Positions 53,418 to 62,579 of a DNA stretch of 64,000 nucleotides are shown one piece after another. The DNA comes from Oceanicoccus sagamiensis (lineage in GTDB: Bacteria > Pseudomonadota > Gammaproteobacteria > Pseudomonadales > Dasaniaceae), in contig NZ_CP019343.1 of assembly GCF_002117105.1 (NCBI RefSeq), positions 1,798,001 through 1,862,000 of the forward strand, in the 5' to 3' direction. Within the stretch, counting starts at the first letter, position 1; each line of letters begins with the position of its first letter. The notes under the pieces are model-generated. The model ran no database searches and was not told the DNA's origin. It was given only the letters and a program-made list of their open reading frames with translations. The position numbers and the translations under genes were made by a program.

Positions 53418-54640
53418 TGAAGCGCTTCTTTATTGCCAGTTTAATCGTACTGATTTTATCGGTGGCCCTGGTGGCGGCTATAGAATTAGATCCCGGCTAT
53501 ATTTTAATTAGTTACCATACCTATACCTTGGAAACGAGTGTCTGGGTGGGTATCGGATTATTTGTGTTGTTATTTTCTGTGGTCTATGGCTTTTTTAGTA
53601 TGCTGCGCCGATTAATTAGCGGCACCGGTGCTTTGGGCGATTGGTTTTCTGGCCGCGGTTATCGCCGCAGTCAGCAGCAAACCACCAAGGGCTTAATTGC
53701 CTTTATTGAAGGTAACTGGCAAAGCTCCCGTAGAATTTTAGCCAGAGCGGCGGCTAAGTCTGAAACGCCCTTATTAAACTATTTGGTGGCTGCCCGTGCC
53801 AGTCATGCGCTGGATGATAGCCAGCAAGTTAAAGAGTTTTTAAAAAAAGCGGAAGAAAGTACCAGTGGCGCCGGTATTGCCGTTGGCCTTACCCAGGCGG
53901 AGTTGCAATTAAGCAGTGGGCGGCTGGAGCAAAGTCTGGCAACCTTAACTCGGGTTCGTCGCAATGCGGGTAAACACCCCCATGTATTATCGCTACTGGC
54001 CCAAGCCTATCAGGGTTTAAATGACTGGCAGGAAGTGCTGGTATTATTACCAGAGCTAAAAAAATATAAAGTGCTATCGCCAGAGGCCTTAGACCAGCTG
54101 GAAATTACCGCCTGCAAAGAAAGCATTGTAGACGCCGCTAAATCTCGCAGCGATGCCCTGGAGGGCCTGCATCAGTTATGGCAAGGTTTTTCCAATGCGT
54201 CAAAAAGCAATAGTGACCTGGTGGCCTGTTATGCCGAAAATATTATGGCCCTGGGCGGTATGCAGGAAGCCGAGAAGCTTATCCGCAACCGGCTAAAAAA
54301 AGACTGGAATAAAACGCTGGTCTCTCTCTATGGCAAAGTTGCCAGCGATGATCCCGGCCGGCAATTAATCGTCGCTGAAAACTGGTTAAAAGAGCGTAAT
54401 AATGATGCGGCGCTATTTTTATGTTTGGGCCGCTTATCGCTGCGCAATTCGCTATGGGGCAAAGCCCGTGAGTATTTTGAGCGCAGTTTGCAGTTTGAAG
54501 ACAGCGGCGAAGTGTGCGCAGAGATGGGCCGCCTGTTAGCGCATCTGGGTGAGCATGAGCAAAGTAGCGAGTATTTTCATCGCGGTTTATTACTGGCCAC
54601 CGATGGCTTAGTCGATCTGCCGATGCCTGATAAGCGCTGA
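53417..54640 (+). CDS. hemY: HemY family TPR membrane protein
   Basis: A 407-residue inner-membrane protein with two N-terminal membrane spans (about residues 5-22 and 40-62), then a TPR-rich region to the C-terminus. The segment I-S-Y-H-T-Y-T-L-E-T-S between the spans is typical of proteobacterial HemY. This family is not protoporphyrinogen oxidase despite the shared name; it is co-transcribed with hemX and its precise role in heme metabolism is unclear. Confidence 0.9.
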   Translation: MKRFFIASLIVLILSVALVAAIELDPGYILISYHTYTLETSVWVGIGLFVLLFSVVYGFFSMLRRLISGTGALGDWFSGRGYRRSQQQTTKGLIAFIEGNWQSSRRILARAAAKSETPLLNYLVAARASHALDDSQQVKEFLKKAEESTSGAGIAVGLTQAELQLSSGRLEQSLATLTRVRRNAGKHPHVLSLLAQAYQGLNDWQEVLVLLPELKKYKVLSPEALDQLEITACKESIVDAAKSRSDALEGLHQLWQGFSNASKSNSDLVACYAENIMALGGMQEAEKLIRNRLKKDWNKTLVSLYGKVASDDPGRQLIVAENWLKERNNDAALFLCLGRLSLRNSLWGKAREYFERSLQFEDSGEVCAEMGRLLAHLGEHEQSSEYFHRGLLLATDGLVDLPMPDKR

Positions 54641-54654
54641 TAAAAACAGCGCTT
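54632..54654. terminator. Hairpin overlapping hemY stop
   Basis: AAGCGCTG and CAGCGCTT form a perfect 8-bp stem with a 7-base A-rich loop, spanning the hemY stop and touching the end of the convergent hydrolase gene. No clear U-tract follows on either strand. Confidence 0.45.
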
Positions 54655-55417
54655 AGGGGGTGTGCAAACTCCGCAAAAAAATAACCGACTGTTCAATAAT
54701 TTGTTGCTGCTGTTGTTGATAGCTTATAGTGGCAGTATTCACCGCTTTAATATCCTCTTGATTAAAATGGCCAAACTGAAAATGGTCGCCCCCTTCTATC
54801 GCGATATAATTCACATGTTCTGGCATAAACACTTTGGCGTCGGCAAATTTTTGTGGGCGCTTTGGGTTGTGGTGGCTGGTGCCATACAGTGTGGTGATGG
54901 GAAGGGTGAGATGGGTGGCCGGGCTGCCCGAGAAGGTATATGAATCCCACATCATTAAACCATCAATCGCATCGGGGTGTTGTTTTAATAAGAGTAAGGC
55001 TGCACCCCCACCAATAGAATGTCCGGCCAATGCCCAGACTTTTATCTGCGGATGGGCGGCTTTAATATCGAGCAGTTCTGTTGGAGCAAGGATCGCCATA
55101 TTACTGGGCATAGGTGCAATAATGGTGACAAAACCCTGCTCGGAAATCTGCCGCATTATCGGTGCATAGGCTTTGGGGTCAGTTAATGCGCCGGGATATA
55201 AAACCAGTGCAGTATCGGCAGTGGTGCTGTGTGGGTAAAAACTAATCCAGGGCGCGTTGTTAACCTGAATGGCCTGGTCGCTAATCAGCGCGGACTGAAC
55301 CTGGGGGTGGGCCCGAAATTTAAGCGCCCAATCGCCGAATAGATTATTTATCATGGCGAGATAGATAAGCAGGCAGCCCAGAGATAATCCAGTTAGTAGC
55401 TTCAGTGCTTTTATCAT
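54653..55417 (-). CDS. Alpha/beta hydrolase, membrane-anchored
   Basis: A 254-residue alpha/beta hydrolase of the Abhydrolase_5 type with an N-terminal hydrophobic anchor or signal (residues about 8-24). The nucleophile elbow is A-G-H-S-I-G-G-G near residue 133. The oxyanion region is L-Y-P-G-A near residue 75, an Asp is in M-W-D-S-Y, and the catalytic His is in E-G-G-D-H-F-Q-F. Substrate unknown; related proteins are lipases or esterases of unknown target. Confidence 0.85.
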   Translation of the reverse strand: MIKALKLLTGLSLGCLLIYLAMINNLFGDWALKFRAHPQVQSALISDQAIQVNNAPWISFYPHSTTADTALVLYPGALTDPKAYAPIMRQISEQGFVTIIAPMPSNMAILAPTELLDIKAAHPQIKVWALAGHSIGGGAALLLLKQHPDAIDGLMMWDSYTFSGSPATHLTLPITTLYGTSHHNPKRPQKFADAKVFMPEHVNYIAIEGGDHFQFGHFNQEDIKAVNTATISYQQQQQQIIEQSVIFLRSLHTP

Positions 55418-55578
55418 TATCGTTTATTATTCGCGAATTTTTTAGATCATCAACGATATTCCACGATGATGCAAGAGCCATTTTATGTGTGTTATCTGTG
55501 GGCAAATAGTTTATGATGCTTTGGCGCCTCGGGAAGGGGCTCGGCTTTTTTGTTAACAGTACTGTAAAGGACTACATT

Positions 55579-56052
55579 ATGAATTTACCTTGTAAGAAAA
55601 CCCCATCAGTCTCTACCCATATTCAATGGCTTACCCCAGACAGTTTTCACTATTGGCAGGTACAAGGTATTTGCCTGCACCTTTTTCCACTGGACCAATA
55701 CCGTCTGCCGATCAATGCCGTTAATGAGAGCCATGAACATATTGCCGCGCTTATCCTGCGCGGCGCAGTGGTGCTCAGTGGTCGCCTGGTCCCCATCCCT
55801 TCGGACTGCAATAAGCGCTACTACCATATCTCTCGTTTGGTCGCGGTCAGGTTTTATTCGGAACCGATGCTGCATAGTTTGCTAAGCGCTTTAATTGACC
55901 GGGCAAAAGCGCTGGGCGCTCAGGGTTTAATGGTGCATGTAAAAGTGCAGTCAGTGGCTACCTACTTAAAGCTGGGTTTTATCAAAGTGATTGCGGTCTA
56001 TGATCATATTGAAGAGCAGCCGCTGCAAAAAATGTTTTTATTATTGGAATAG
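55579..56052 (+). CDS. Putative GNAT-fold acetyltransferase
   Basis: A protein of about 157 residues. The central part has the beta-strand/helix pattern of GNAT proteins: A-L-I-L-R-G-A-V-V-L-S-G-R-L, then H-I-S-R-L-V-A-V-R and L-L-S-A-L-I-D-R-A-K-A-L-G-A. T-Y-L-K-L-G-F follows near the end, as in the acetyl-CoA binding core. The usual R/Q-x-x-G-x-G/A loop is missing, so acetyl-CoA binding may be weak. ATG 55579 is chosen since the frame upstream to 55513 is unlike a GNAT start. A terminator follows. Confidence 0.55.
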   Translation: MNLPCKKTPSVSTHIQWLTPDSFHYWQVQGICLHLFPLDQYRLPINAVNESHEHIAALILRGAVVLSGRLVPIPSDCNKRYYHISRLVAVRFYSEPMLHSLLSALIDRAKALGAQGLMVHVKVQSVATYLKLGFIKVIAVYDHIEEQPLQKMFLLLE

Positions 56053-56066
56053 TACCCGCAAAAAAA

Positions 56067-56088
56067 GGGCCGCATTAGCGGCCCTTTA
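56067..56088. terminator. Rho-independent terminator, bidirectional
   Basis: Stem GGGCCGC / GCGGCCC with a 4-base loop, A6 before and TTTATT after, lies between two convergent genes and can serve both. Confidence 0.82.
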
Positions 56089-56110
56089 TTATCCGGTAAT
56101 GAGAGTATGA

Positions 56111-57478
56111 CTAAGCTGCCATATTGGCTGCCATGGTATTGAGTTCGGCCGATGATTCCATCATGGTTGCGATGGCTTCTTCGGCTTTTTCACGGTCTAA
56201 ATGCAAGCGTTCAAACAGCGTATCTGGAATCGGTGTTGATGGGGCATCACCAATACCGTGCTTGCGTAATAAGCGCATGGCAATAAACATCAGGTTGGCA
56301 TAAGCACTGTCTTCGCCTTCAAAGTCGGCTTCGTTTTGAAAACGAATGGCCGTATTAACTTCTTCCGGCATGCTCCACATACGCATTAACCAGGCGCCGA
56401 GTTGCTCTCGGGTCACGCCGAGTAAGTGACGCTCAATATGGCAGTGATTGGAAAAAGGATTGGCTTCCTGATAGCGGCAAATATTTGAAAAATGCGGAGG
56501 AAATACTTCCGCTAAAATTAAATAACCAAAGTTATGCAGTAGCCCGGATAAATAGGCCATACCCATGGTAGGGCGCTCTTTAGGCGGAATAGCTCCCACT
56601 AATGCCTCAACGGCGGTAGCCGCATAAACAGCTTGTTCCCAATAGGGGGTAAAACCTTTGGCGTTATCTTTGGGTAAGCTGAGCGTTTTGCCCAAAGCCA
56701 GACCCAGAGATAAATTCAATACCAGATCAAAACCCAATACCCGAACAATTGCATCGTGCACAGATTTTATTTTTCCCGGTGCCGCGTAATAGGGTGACGC
56801 TGCCCAGCTGACCACTTGTGCCGCCAGGGCCGGATCGGTTTCTACAATATCAGTCAGGTCTTTAATATCGGCATTGGGGTCAACCCGCAGTTTGATAATA
56901 CGCTGTGCTGTTTCCGGCAGCGGTGGAAACTCCAGCGTCTCTTCCAGTCGCTGTTTCATTCTTAGCTGGGTGAAGTTGGCAACGGCGGAGGTGATTTCAT
57001 CAATATCATCAATATCATCCAGCGATGCCTGGTGAAGCAGCTCTTCATTTACGGTTATGGCGCCAGCACGGGCACCATTAGTCAGTTGCTTAAAGTGTTC
57101 TGTCGATATGCTGACCAGGCTTTGCTCGCTGCCGGTGTCCAGCTTTAACTCACTGCCATTAAGCAGCTCCTGATCGATAATAATATCGTAGCCCAATGCC
57201 ATGGGTACGGTTGGCAGGCGCTCTAATTTAGCCTTGCTGCAAATGGCTTCTACATCCTCGGGGTTGCAGGCCTTTAATTCGCGTTCGGTCAGGCGGCACA
57301 GGGCGTCAACATCAAGAATGCTGCCGGTGCTGTAGATCGCTTGCAATTTTCCTTTGCCATCTTGCAAGAGGGTGGTTCTGGCTTCGCCAATCAGGTTGGC
57401 ACTAGGGTGTGCCTCCACCACGGCAAATTCAATATCGTGTTTGCTTAAGATTTCTTCAATGACAGCTGGCACTGACAT
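56111..57478 (-). CDS. YbaK-like domain fused to HDOD signalling domain
   Basis: A 455-residue protein with two parts. Residues 1-150 resemble a YbaK/aminoacyl-tRNA deacylase domain, with V-V-E-A-H-P-S-A-N at the start, Y-S-T-G-S-I-L-D-V-D-A-L in the middle and A-L-G-Y-D-I-I-I-D-Q-E-L-L near residue 98. The C-terminal half (about residues 190-400) is an HDOD domain, recognised by F-P-P-L-P-E-T-A-Q-R-I-I, D-P-A-L-A-A-Q-V-V and L-L-H-N-F-G. HDOD lacks the HD metal site and works in signalling. ATG 57478 has AAGGAG 6 bases upstream. The YbaK Lys usual for catalysis appears lost, so it may only bind ligand. Confidence 0.8.
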   Translation of the reverse strand: MSVPAVIEEILSKHDIEFAVVEAHPSANLIGEARTTLLQDGKGKLQAIYSTGSILDVDALCRLTERELKACNPEDVEAICSKAKLERLPTVPMALGYDIIIDQELLNGSELKLDTGSEQSLVSISTEHFKQLTNGARAGAITVNEELLHQASLDDIDDIDEITSAVANFTQLRMKQRLEETLEFPPLPETAQRIIKLRVDPNADIKDLTDIVETDPALAAQVVSWAASPYYAAPGKIKSVHDAIVRVLGFDLVLNLSLGLALGKTLSLPKDNAKGFTPYWEQAVYAATAVEALVGAIPPKERPTMGMAYLSGLLHNFGYLILAEVFPPHFSNICRYQEANPFSNHCHIERHLLGVTREQLGAWLMRMWSMPEEVNTAIRFQNEADFEGEDSAYANLMFIAMRLLRKHGIGDAPSTPIPDTLFERLHLDREKAEEAIATMMESSAELNTMAANMAA

Positions 57479-57691
57479 GGCTTGCTCCTTCATACAACTT
57501 TCTTTGTGTTACTGATTGCCAGTCCGGTTAAATTTGGCGAATCATGTATTTGAACTGAAATTGTAGCTCAAGCTTCAGTTTTTGCTGGAAATGCGGGCGG
57601 GAGTTGGCCTGTGTTGTGTGAGTTTGGTCGCATAAATGCCCTTTGGGCGTTTGTTAGGTGGTATCTGGGAGGCTGGGGCTATCGGTCTTCT

Positions 57692-59788
57692 TTAGACCTG
57701 GGCGTATTGCTCGCCGTCCGCCAGCCAGCGCTGGATCAAGGGATCGACGGCATTGGGGTGCTGCTGGAGAAGCTGCTCGGCCACCACTTTAACCTGCTCC
57801 AGTAAGTGGCTGTCACGTTCCAGATCGGCAATGCGTAGCTGCATAAGCCCGGTTTGGCGGGTGCCTAACAGTTCGCCGGGGCCGCGCAGTTCCAGATCTT
57901 TTTCGGCAATCACAAAGCCATCGCTGCTTTGGCGCATAGTTTGTAAGCGTTGCTTGCCCTGCTGCCCCAGTGGGGATTGATACATCAGTACACAGTGGCT
58001 GGCGGTGCTGCCGCGTCCCACCCTGCCGCGCAGCTGATGCAGTTGGGCCAGTCCCAGTCGTTCAGCGTTTTCAATAATCATCAGGCTGGCGTTGGGGACA
58101 TCGACGCCAACTTCAATCACCGTGGTAGCTACCAGTAAATCCAGCCCGTTTTCTTTAAAGGCCTGCATCACCGAGGCTTTTTCATCTGCCTTCATCCGGC
58201 CGTGGATCAAGCCTACATTCAATTCCGGTAATAGTGCTTGCAGATTTTCACAGGTATCCTCCGCGGCCTGAGCCTCCAGTGCTTCGGACTCTTCAATCAA
58301 GGTACAGACCCAGTAGGTCTGGCGGCCTTCGCTACAGGCATTGCGGACGCGTTCTACAATTTGCGCACGGCGGGCATTATCAATCACTACGGTGGTAACC
58401 GGCGTGCGGCCCGGTGGCAGCTCGTCAATCACTGAGGTATCCAAATCCGCGTAGGCACTCATGGCCAGAGTTCGGGGTATCGGGGTGGCAGTCATAATCA
58501 GTTGATGCGGGTGGCCGATGTCGGCGCTAGCTTTTTCTTTGAGCGCCAGTCGCTGGTGAACACCAAAGCGATGTTGCTCATCAATAATGGCCAGTCCCAA
58601 TTTGGCAAACTGTACCTCGTCCTGGAATAAGGCGTGGGTACCAATCACAATATCCACCTGATGCTCCAGCATTGCCTCCAGCTGTTGTTTTCTCTGCTTG
58701 CCTTTAACCTTGCCGGTTAACCAGCCAATGGATAGGCCCAGCGGCTGCATCCAGTGGCCAAAATTAGTGAAGTGCTGCTCGGCGAGTATTTCAGTGGGTG
58801 CCATAATCGCCACTTGATAACCGCAGGCCACGGCCTTCAAGGCAGCCAGTGCGGCGACGACGGTTTTACCGGAACCCACATCTCCCTGCACCAGCCTCAG
58901 CATGGGTTTGCTTTGCTTCAGATCGTGATTAATCTCAGTGACAACACGCTGTTGTGCACCGGTCAGGGCAAAGCCCAGTTCCTGCAAAAACTCATCGCTT
59001 AATCGATCTTCACCAATAAAGGGTGGAGCACCGTGAGCGCGAGTTTGGCTGCGCAGTTTAAGCAGGCTCAGGTTGTGGGCTAATAATTCTTCAAAGGCCA
59101 GCCGCTGCTGGTAAGGGTGTTCGCCTTCTCGCAGCAGCCCAACCGGTGCATCGGTGGGTGGTCGGTGCAGGTAGAGCAGGGCCTGCTCCAGGCTCACAGC
59201 ACTGCCATTAAGTTGCGGCGGTTGTGGCAGCCATTCCACCAGAGTATTGGGTTTTACCAAATTCAGTGCTTGCTGGCTTAACTTGCGCCAGCCCTGTTGG
59301 CTAAGGCCTTCGCTGCTGGGGTAAATAGGGGTCAAAGCTTCTTCCATCGGGGCTTGCTGACCGCTGACTAACGTGTACTCCGGGTGGTAGAGCTCAAGGC
59401 CACTACTCCCTCGGCGGGCTTCGCCAAAGCAGCGCAGGCGGGTGCCATTACTGAGGTTATTCTTTTGCGCGGCAGAAAAGTGGAAGAAGCGCAGGGTCAC
59501 CGTGCCGGTGCCATCTTGTAAGCGACAGACCAGACTGCGACGACGGCCAAACACAATATCGGCGGCTTTAACTTCGCCCTCAATCACCGCATCGGCGCCC
59601 GCTTGCAATGCGCCAATAGGGGTAATGCGGGTTCTGTCCTGATAGCGCAGGGGCAAATGAAACAGTAAATCCTGAACGCTGCGAATGCTCAGGCCGGCCA
59701 GCTTTTCGGCCATTTTAGGGCCGACGCCTTTAAGCTGCTGGACGGGTATTTCATCGAGGGTTTGGTGGCTCAAAACAGCATTACCCAC
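57692..59788 (-). CDS. recG: ATP-dependent DNA helicase RecG
   Basis: Branch-migration helicase that reverses stalled forks (698 aa). The N-terminal wedge/OB domain spans about residues 10-190. The helicase core has Walker A V-Q-G-D-V-G-S-G-K-T, the motif I-I-D-E-Q-H-R-F-G-V (DEQH box), and T-A-T-P-I-P-R-T-L. Q-L-R-G-R-V-G-R-G is motif VI. The first few codons overlap the end of oxyR by eight bases, the same recG-oxyR pairing as in Pseudomonas. Confidence 0.95.
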   Translation of the reverse strand: MGNAVLSHQTLDEIPVQQLKGVGPKMAEKLAGLSIRSVQDLLFHLPLRYQDRTRITPIGALQAGADAVIEGEVKAADIVFGRRRSLVCRLQDGTGTVTLRFFHFSAAQKNNLSNGTRLRCFGEARRGSSGLELYHPEYTLVSGQQAPMEEALTPIYPSSEGLSQQGWRKLSQQALNLVKPNTLVEWLPQPPQLNGSAVSLEQALLYLHRPPTDAPVGLLREGEHPYQQRLAFEELLAHNLSLLKLRSQTRAHGAPPFIGEDRLSDEFLQELGFALTGAQQRVVTEINHDLKQSKPMLRLVQGDVGSGKTVVAALAALKAVACGYQVAIMAPTEILAEQHFTNFGHWMQPLGLSIGWLTGKVKGKQRKQQLEAMLEHQVDIVIGTHALFQDEVQFAKLGLAIIDEQHRFGVHQRLALKEKASADIGHPHQLIMTATPIPRTLAMSAYADLDTSVIDELPPGRTPVTTVVIDNARRAQIVERVRNACSEGRQTYWVCTLIEESEALEAQAAEDTCENLQALLPELNVGLIHGRMKADEKASVMQAFKENGLDLLVATTVIEVGVDVPNASLMIIENAERLGLAQLHQLRGRVGRGSTASHCVLMYQSPLGQQGKQRLQTMRQSSDGFVIAEKDLELRGPGELLGTRQTGLMQLRIADLERDSHLLEQVKVVAEQLLQQHPNAVDPLIQRWLADGEQYAQV

Positions 59789-60707
59789 TAACCGCTTTGC
59801 CTAAGTGGCACTGACGAATGGCCTGGCTAAGGACATCGATGGCTTGATGGCGAGGGAAGCTGGCCCGCCAGGCCAAGGCTACCGTGCGTTTGGCGCTGTT
59901 GGTGGCAAAGGGCCGGGTTAGCAGCGCGCCATCACCATCTTGATGCAGTGGTGCAGCAGAGGCGGGCAGGATAGTGACGCCTAAACCGGAGGCCACCATA
60001 TATTTGAGGGTTTCCAGAGAGCTGCCTTCCACCACCGATTGCAGCGGGTCGTTGCCGGCGGCAAAGTGTTTACGAAGGCCTGGGCAGGCTTCCAGCACTT
60101 GATCACGGAAACAGTGGCCTTCGCCTAGCAGCAAAACCTGTTCTTTTTCGAGCTGCTTGGCGGTAATGGTTTTACGTGTCGCCAATGGGTGGTCTTTGGC
60201 TAACAGGACAACAAAGTTTTCTTCATAGAGGCTTTGTGTGACCACATCGGGCTCATTAAAAGGCAGGGCGATTATAATGGCGTCCAGTTCCCCCTGACGC
60301 AGTTTCTCCCGCAATACCGCGGTGTAGTTTTCCTCGATATACAGCGGCATTTTGGCGGCTGACTGTTGCAGCTGAGGCACAAAGTGGGGGAATAAATAGG
60401 GGCCGATGGTAAAGATAGCGCCAATGGAGAGAGTGCTGCCCAGCGGGTCTTTGCCAAGGTTGGCCATTTCATTAATCACATTGGCTTGCTCCAGTACGGT
60501 CTGTGCCTGGGCAATAATCTGTTCGCCCAGAGGCGTGGCGCGGACCTGACTGCGGCTGCGCTCAAACAGGGCGACATCGAGTTCTTCTTCCAGCTTTTTG
60601 ATGGCAACACTTAAGGTGGGCTGGCTGACAAAGCACTTTTCTGCCGCTTTACCGAAATGGGCGGTTTGATGCAGGGCGACAATATAGCGCAGTTCAGTTA
60701 ATGTCAT
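59781..60707 (-). CDS. oxyR: Hydrogen peroxide regulator OxyR
   Basis: A LysR-family peroxide sensor of 308 residues. The N-terminal winged helix has F-V-S-Q-P-T-L-S-V-A-I-K-K-L-E. The redox pair is C199 and C208 in G-H-C-F-R-D-Q-V-L-E-A-C, exactly as in E. coli OxyR, so a reversible disulfide switch is expected. It overlaps recG by eight bases and should be transcribed with it. Its classic targets (catalase, ahpC) are not in the window. Confidence 0.95.
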   Translation of the reverse strand: MTLTELRYIVALHQTAHFGKAAEKCFVSQPTLSVAIKKLEEELDVALFERSRSQVRATPLGEQIIAQAQTVLEQANVINEMANLGKDPLGSTLSIGAIFTIGPYLFPHFVPQLQQSAAKMPLYIEENYTAVLREKLRQGELDAIIIALPFNEPDVVTQSLYEENFVVLLAKDHPLATRKTITAKQLEKEQVLLLGEGHCFRDQVLEACPGLRKHFAAGNDPLQSVVEGSSLETLKYMVASGLGVTILPASAAPLHQDGDGALLTRPFATNSAKRTVALAWRASFPRHQAIDVLSQAIRQCHLGKAVSG

Positions 60708-60831
60708 GGCGCTTATCCTAAGGTGAGAGCAATAGGCAGTAGATTAATATTTTCTATCGAAAGACGCTATTACTATCAGGGAGTTTATTGATAAAGTGGC
60801 GGCTATTGAGTGATGAGAGTGTAGATTGTCG

Positions 60832-61680
60832 ATGACAAATACCCTGATTGTGGGCTGTGGTGATATTGGTATTCCGTTGGGGCAGGCGCTGGCCGCCGAA
60901 GGCCATAGGGTTTGGGGGCTGCGCCGCAGCGGACAATTACCTCAGCCTCTGGTTACGCTTAATGCGGATGTGACCGATATGGCTTCTTTGAGCTGTCTGG
61001 CGGCGCTAAACTTTGACTATATTGTGGTGACATTAACGCCGGGTGAATTCAGTGACCAGCGTTATCAGGCGGTCTATGTTACAGGCCTGACCAATATCAT
61101 GGGTGCTTTAACAGCGCCCGCCGGGATTAAGCGGCTGTTTTTTATCTCCAGTACCAGTGTTTACCACCAGGGTGATAGCCAGTGGGTTGATGAGAGCAGT
61201 GCAACTGCGCCAACCACCTTTTCCGGTAAGCGCCTGTTAGAGGCTGAACAAGTCGTAGCCGCCAGCGGCATCCACTACAGTATTATTCGCTTTGCCGGTA
61301 TTTATGGCCCTGGCCGGCGGCGCTTGATTGAGCAGGTGAAGGCGGGGCAGGGTTGTCCAGCATCCCCTCCGTTATATACCAATCGAATTCACCGGGATGA
61401 TTGTGTCGGTTTTTTGGCCCACCTGATAATGATGGACCGTGCTGGGCAGCCGCTGGAAAATTGCTATATCGGTGTCGATAACGAACCGGTGACGATGTGG
61501 GATGTTAAAAACTGGCTGGCAGAACAACTGACTATCGACCCGGGTTCGCTGGATAATAGCGGCGTCACCCGGCGCAGCAGTAAACGCTGTAGCAATGCCC
61601 GTTTATTAGCGACAGGTTATAGGTTACGCTACAGCGGCTATCAGCGCGGTTATGGTGAATTACTCGCCGAAGAATCATAA
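60832..61680 (+). CDS. NAD(P)-dependent epimerase/dehydratase, YeeZ-like
   Basis: A Rossmann-fold extended SDR of 282 residues. The cofactor loop is V-G-C-G-D-I-G-I-P-L-G near residue 9, the Ser-Ser motif is in F-I-S-S-T-S-V-Y near residue 105, and R-F-A-G-I-Y-G-P-G-R near residue 160 is the family's conserved segment. In place of the Y-x-x-x-K catalytic pair there is G-K-R-L-L-E-A-E, as in the YeeZ subgroup. The substrate is not known. ATG 60832 is preferred over the in-frame TTG at 60826. Confidence 0.82.
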   Translation: MTNTLIVGCGDIGIPLGQALAAEGHRVWGLRRSGQLPQPLVTLNADVTDMASLSCLAALNFDYIVVTLTPGEFSDQRYQAVYVTGLTNIMGALTAPAGIKRLFFISSTSVYHQGDSQWVDESSATAPTTFSGKRLLEAEQVVAASGIHYSIIRFAGIYGPGRRRLIEQVKAGQGCPASPPLYTNRIHRDDCVGFLAHLIMMDRAGQPLENCYIGVDNEPVTMWDVKNWLAEQLTIDPGSLDNSGVTRRSSKRCSNARLLATGYRLRYSGYQRGYGELLAEES

Positions 61681-61764
61681 ATTGCTTGTTGCTGCGGGCA
61701 AAAAAGCCAATAATCTCTCCTAATGTAACAACCATGCAACAATGTCTACTATCAAGGAACAACT

Positions 61765-62577
61765 ATGCACCATTTGATCAAAACATTGGTATTGCTGTCA
61801 GCAATGCTATTTTCCTTTACTGCCTTTGCGGCGGACCCTAAAAACTCCCAACGTGATTTCCAACAAATTCTCGACAGCGGAGAGCTGCGTATTGGTGTAG
61901 CGCTTTTTTCGCCCTGGGTGATGCGGGCAAAAGATGGCCAGCTGGTGGGCTCCGAGATTGATATGGCACGACGTTTGGCGGCGGATATGGGGATTAAGCC
62001 CGAGATCGGTTTGTATGAGTGGACGGCCCTAATCGACACGCTGGAAAAAGGCGAGATTGATATTATTATTTCGGGCATGGGCATTAAGCCTAACCGTGCT
62101 CTGCGGGTTAATTTTAGTCGCCCCTATGGCGATGCGGGTATTGGCCTTGCGGCCAATACCGAGTTGACCAAAGATTTCAAAAGCATTGATGATATGAAAC
62201 GCTCCAGTATCAATATTGGTGTTCAGACGGATAGCGTATCGGCATCGGTGGCCCAGCGTATGTTTTCAAAAACCAATATCAAAACCTACCCAACCCAGGA
62301 AGGTTTGGTTGATGCGGTACTGAAAGGCGAGCTGCACGCTATGATTGCTGCCAACCCATTGCCCAGGTTTGTGGCATTACAACATCCTGAAAAAGTGGAT
62401 ATGCCTTTGGTGAAACCGCTATTGGCTTTTAAAGAAGGTATGGCCATCAATAAAGGCGATGCGGATTTTCTCAATTTTATTAATTCATGGGTTGTTGCCC
62501 GGACTGCTGATGCATGGATCCCTAGTACCAGACGTTACTGGCTCGAGAGTCTTGAATGGCAGGAGCAGGTGAAGTAA
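61765..62577 (+). CDS. ABC-type amino-acid solute-binding protein
   Basis: A family 3 periplasmic binding protein of 270 residues with a cleaved signal peptide (to about residue 22). L-R-I-G-V-A-L-F-S-P-W-V is the usual start of the mature fold. G-S-E-I-D-M-A-R-R-L-A contacts amino-acid substrates, and I-D-I-I-I-S-G-M-G-I lies in the hinge. Such proteins feed ABC importers of polar amino acids or act as enzymes or sensors. No permease or ATPase is next to it, so its transporter is elsewhere. A short exported protein is encoded 3 bp downstream. Confidence 0.85.
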   Translation: MHHLIKTLVLLSAMLFSFTAFAADPKNSQRDFQQILDSGELRIGVALFSPWVMRAKDGQLVGSEIDMARRLAADMGIKPEIGLYEWTALIDTLEKGEIDIIISGMGIKPNRALRVNFSRPYGDAGIGLAANTELTKDFKSIDDMKRSSINIGVQTDSVSASVAQRMFSKTNIKTYPTQEGLVDAVLKGELHAMIAANPLPRFVALQHPEKVDMPLVKPLLAFKEGMAINKGDADFLNFINSWVVARTADAWIPSTRRYWLESLEWQEQVK

Positions 62578-62579
62578 TA

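Noticed and set aside
53417-54640. hemY as protoporphyrinogen oxidase
   Set aside because: There is no FAD-binding Rossmann motif; the sequence is two membrane spans plus TPR-like helices, the unrelated proteobacterial HemY.
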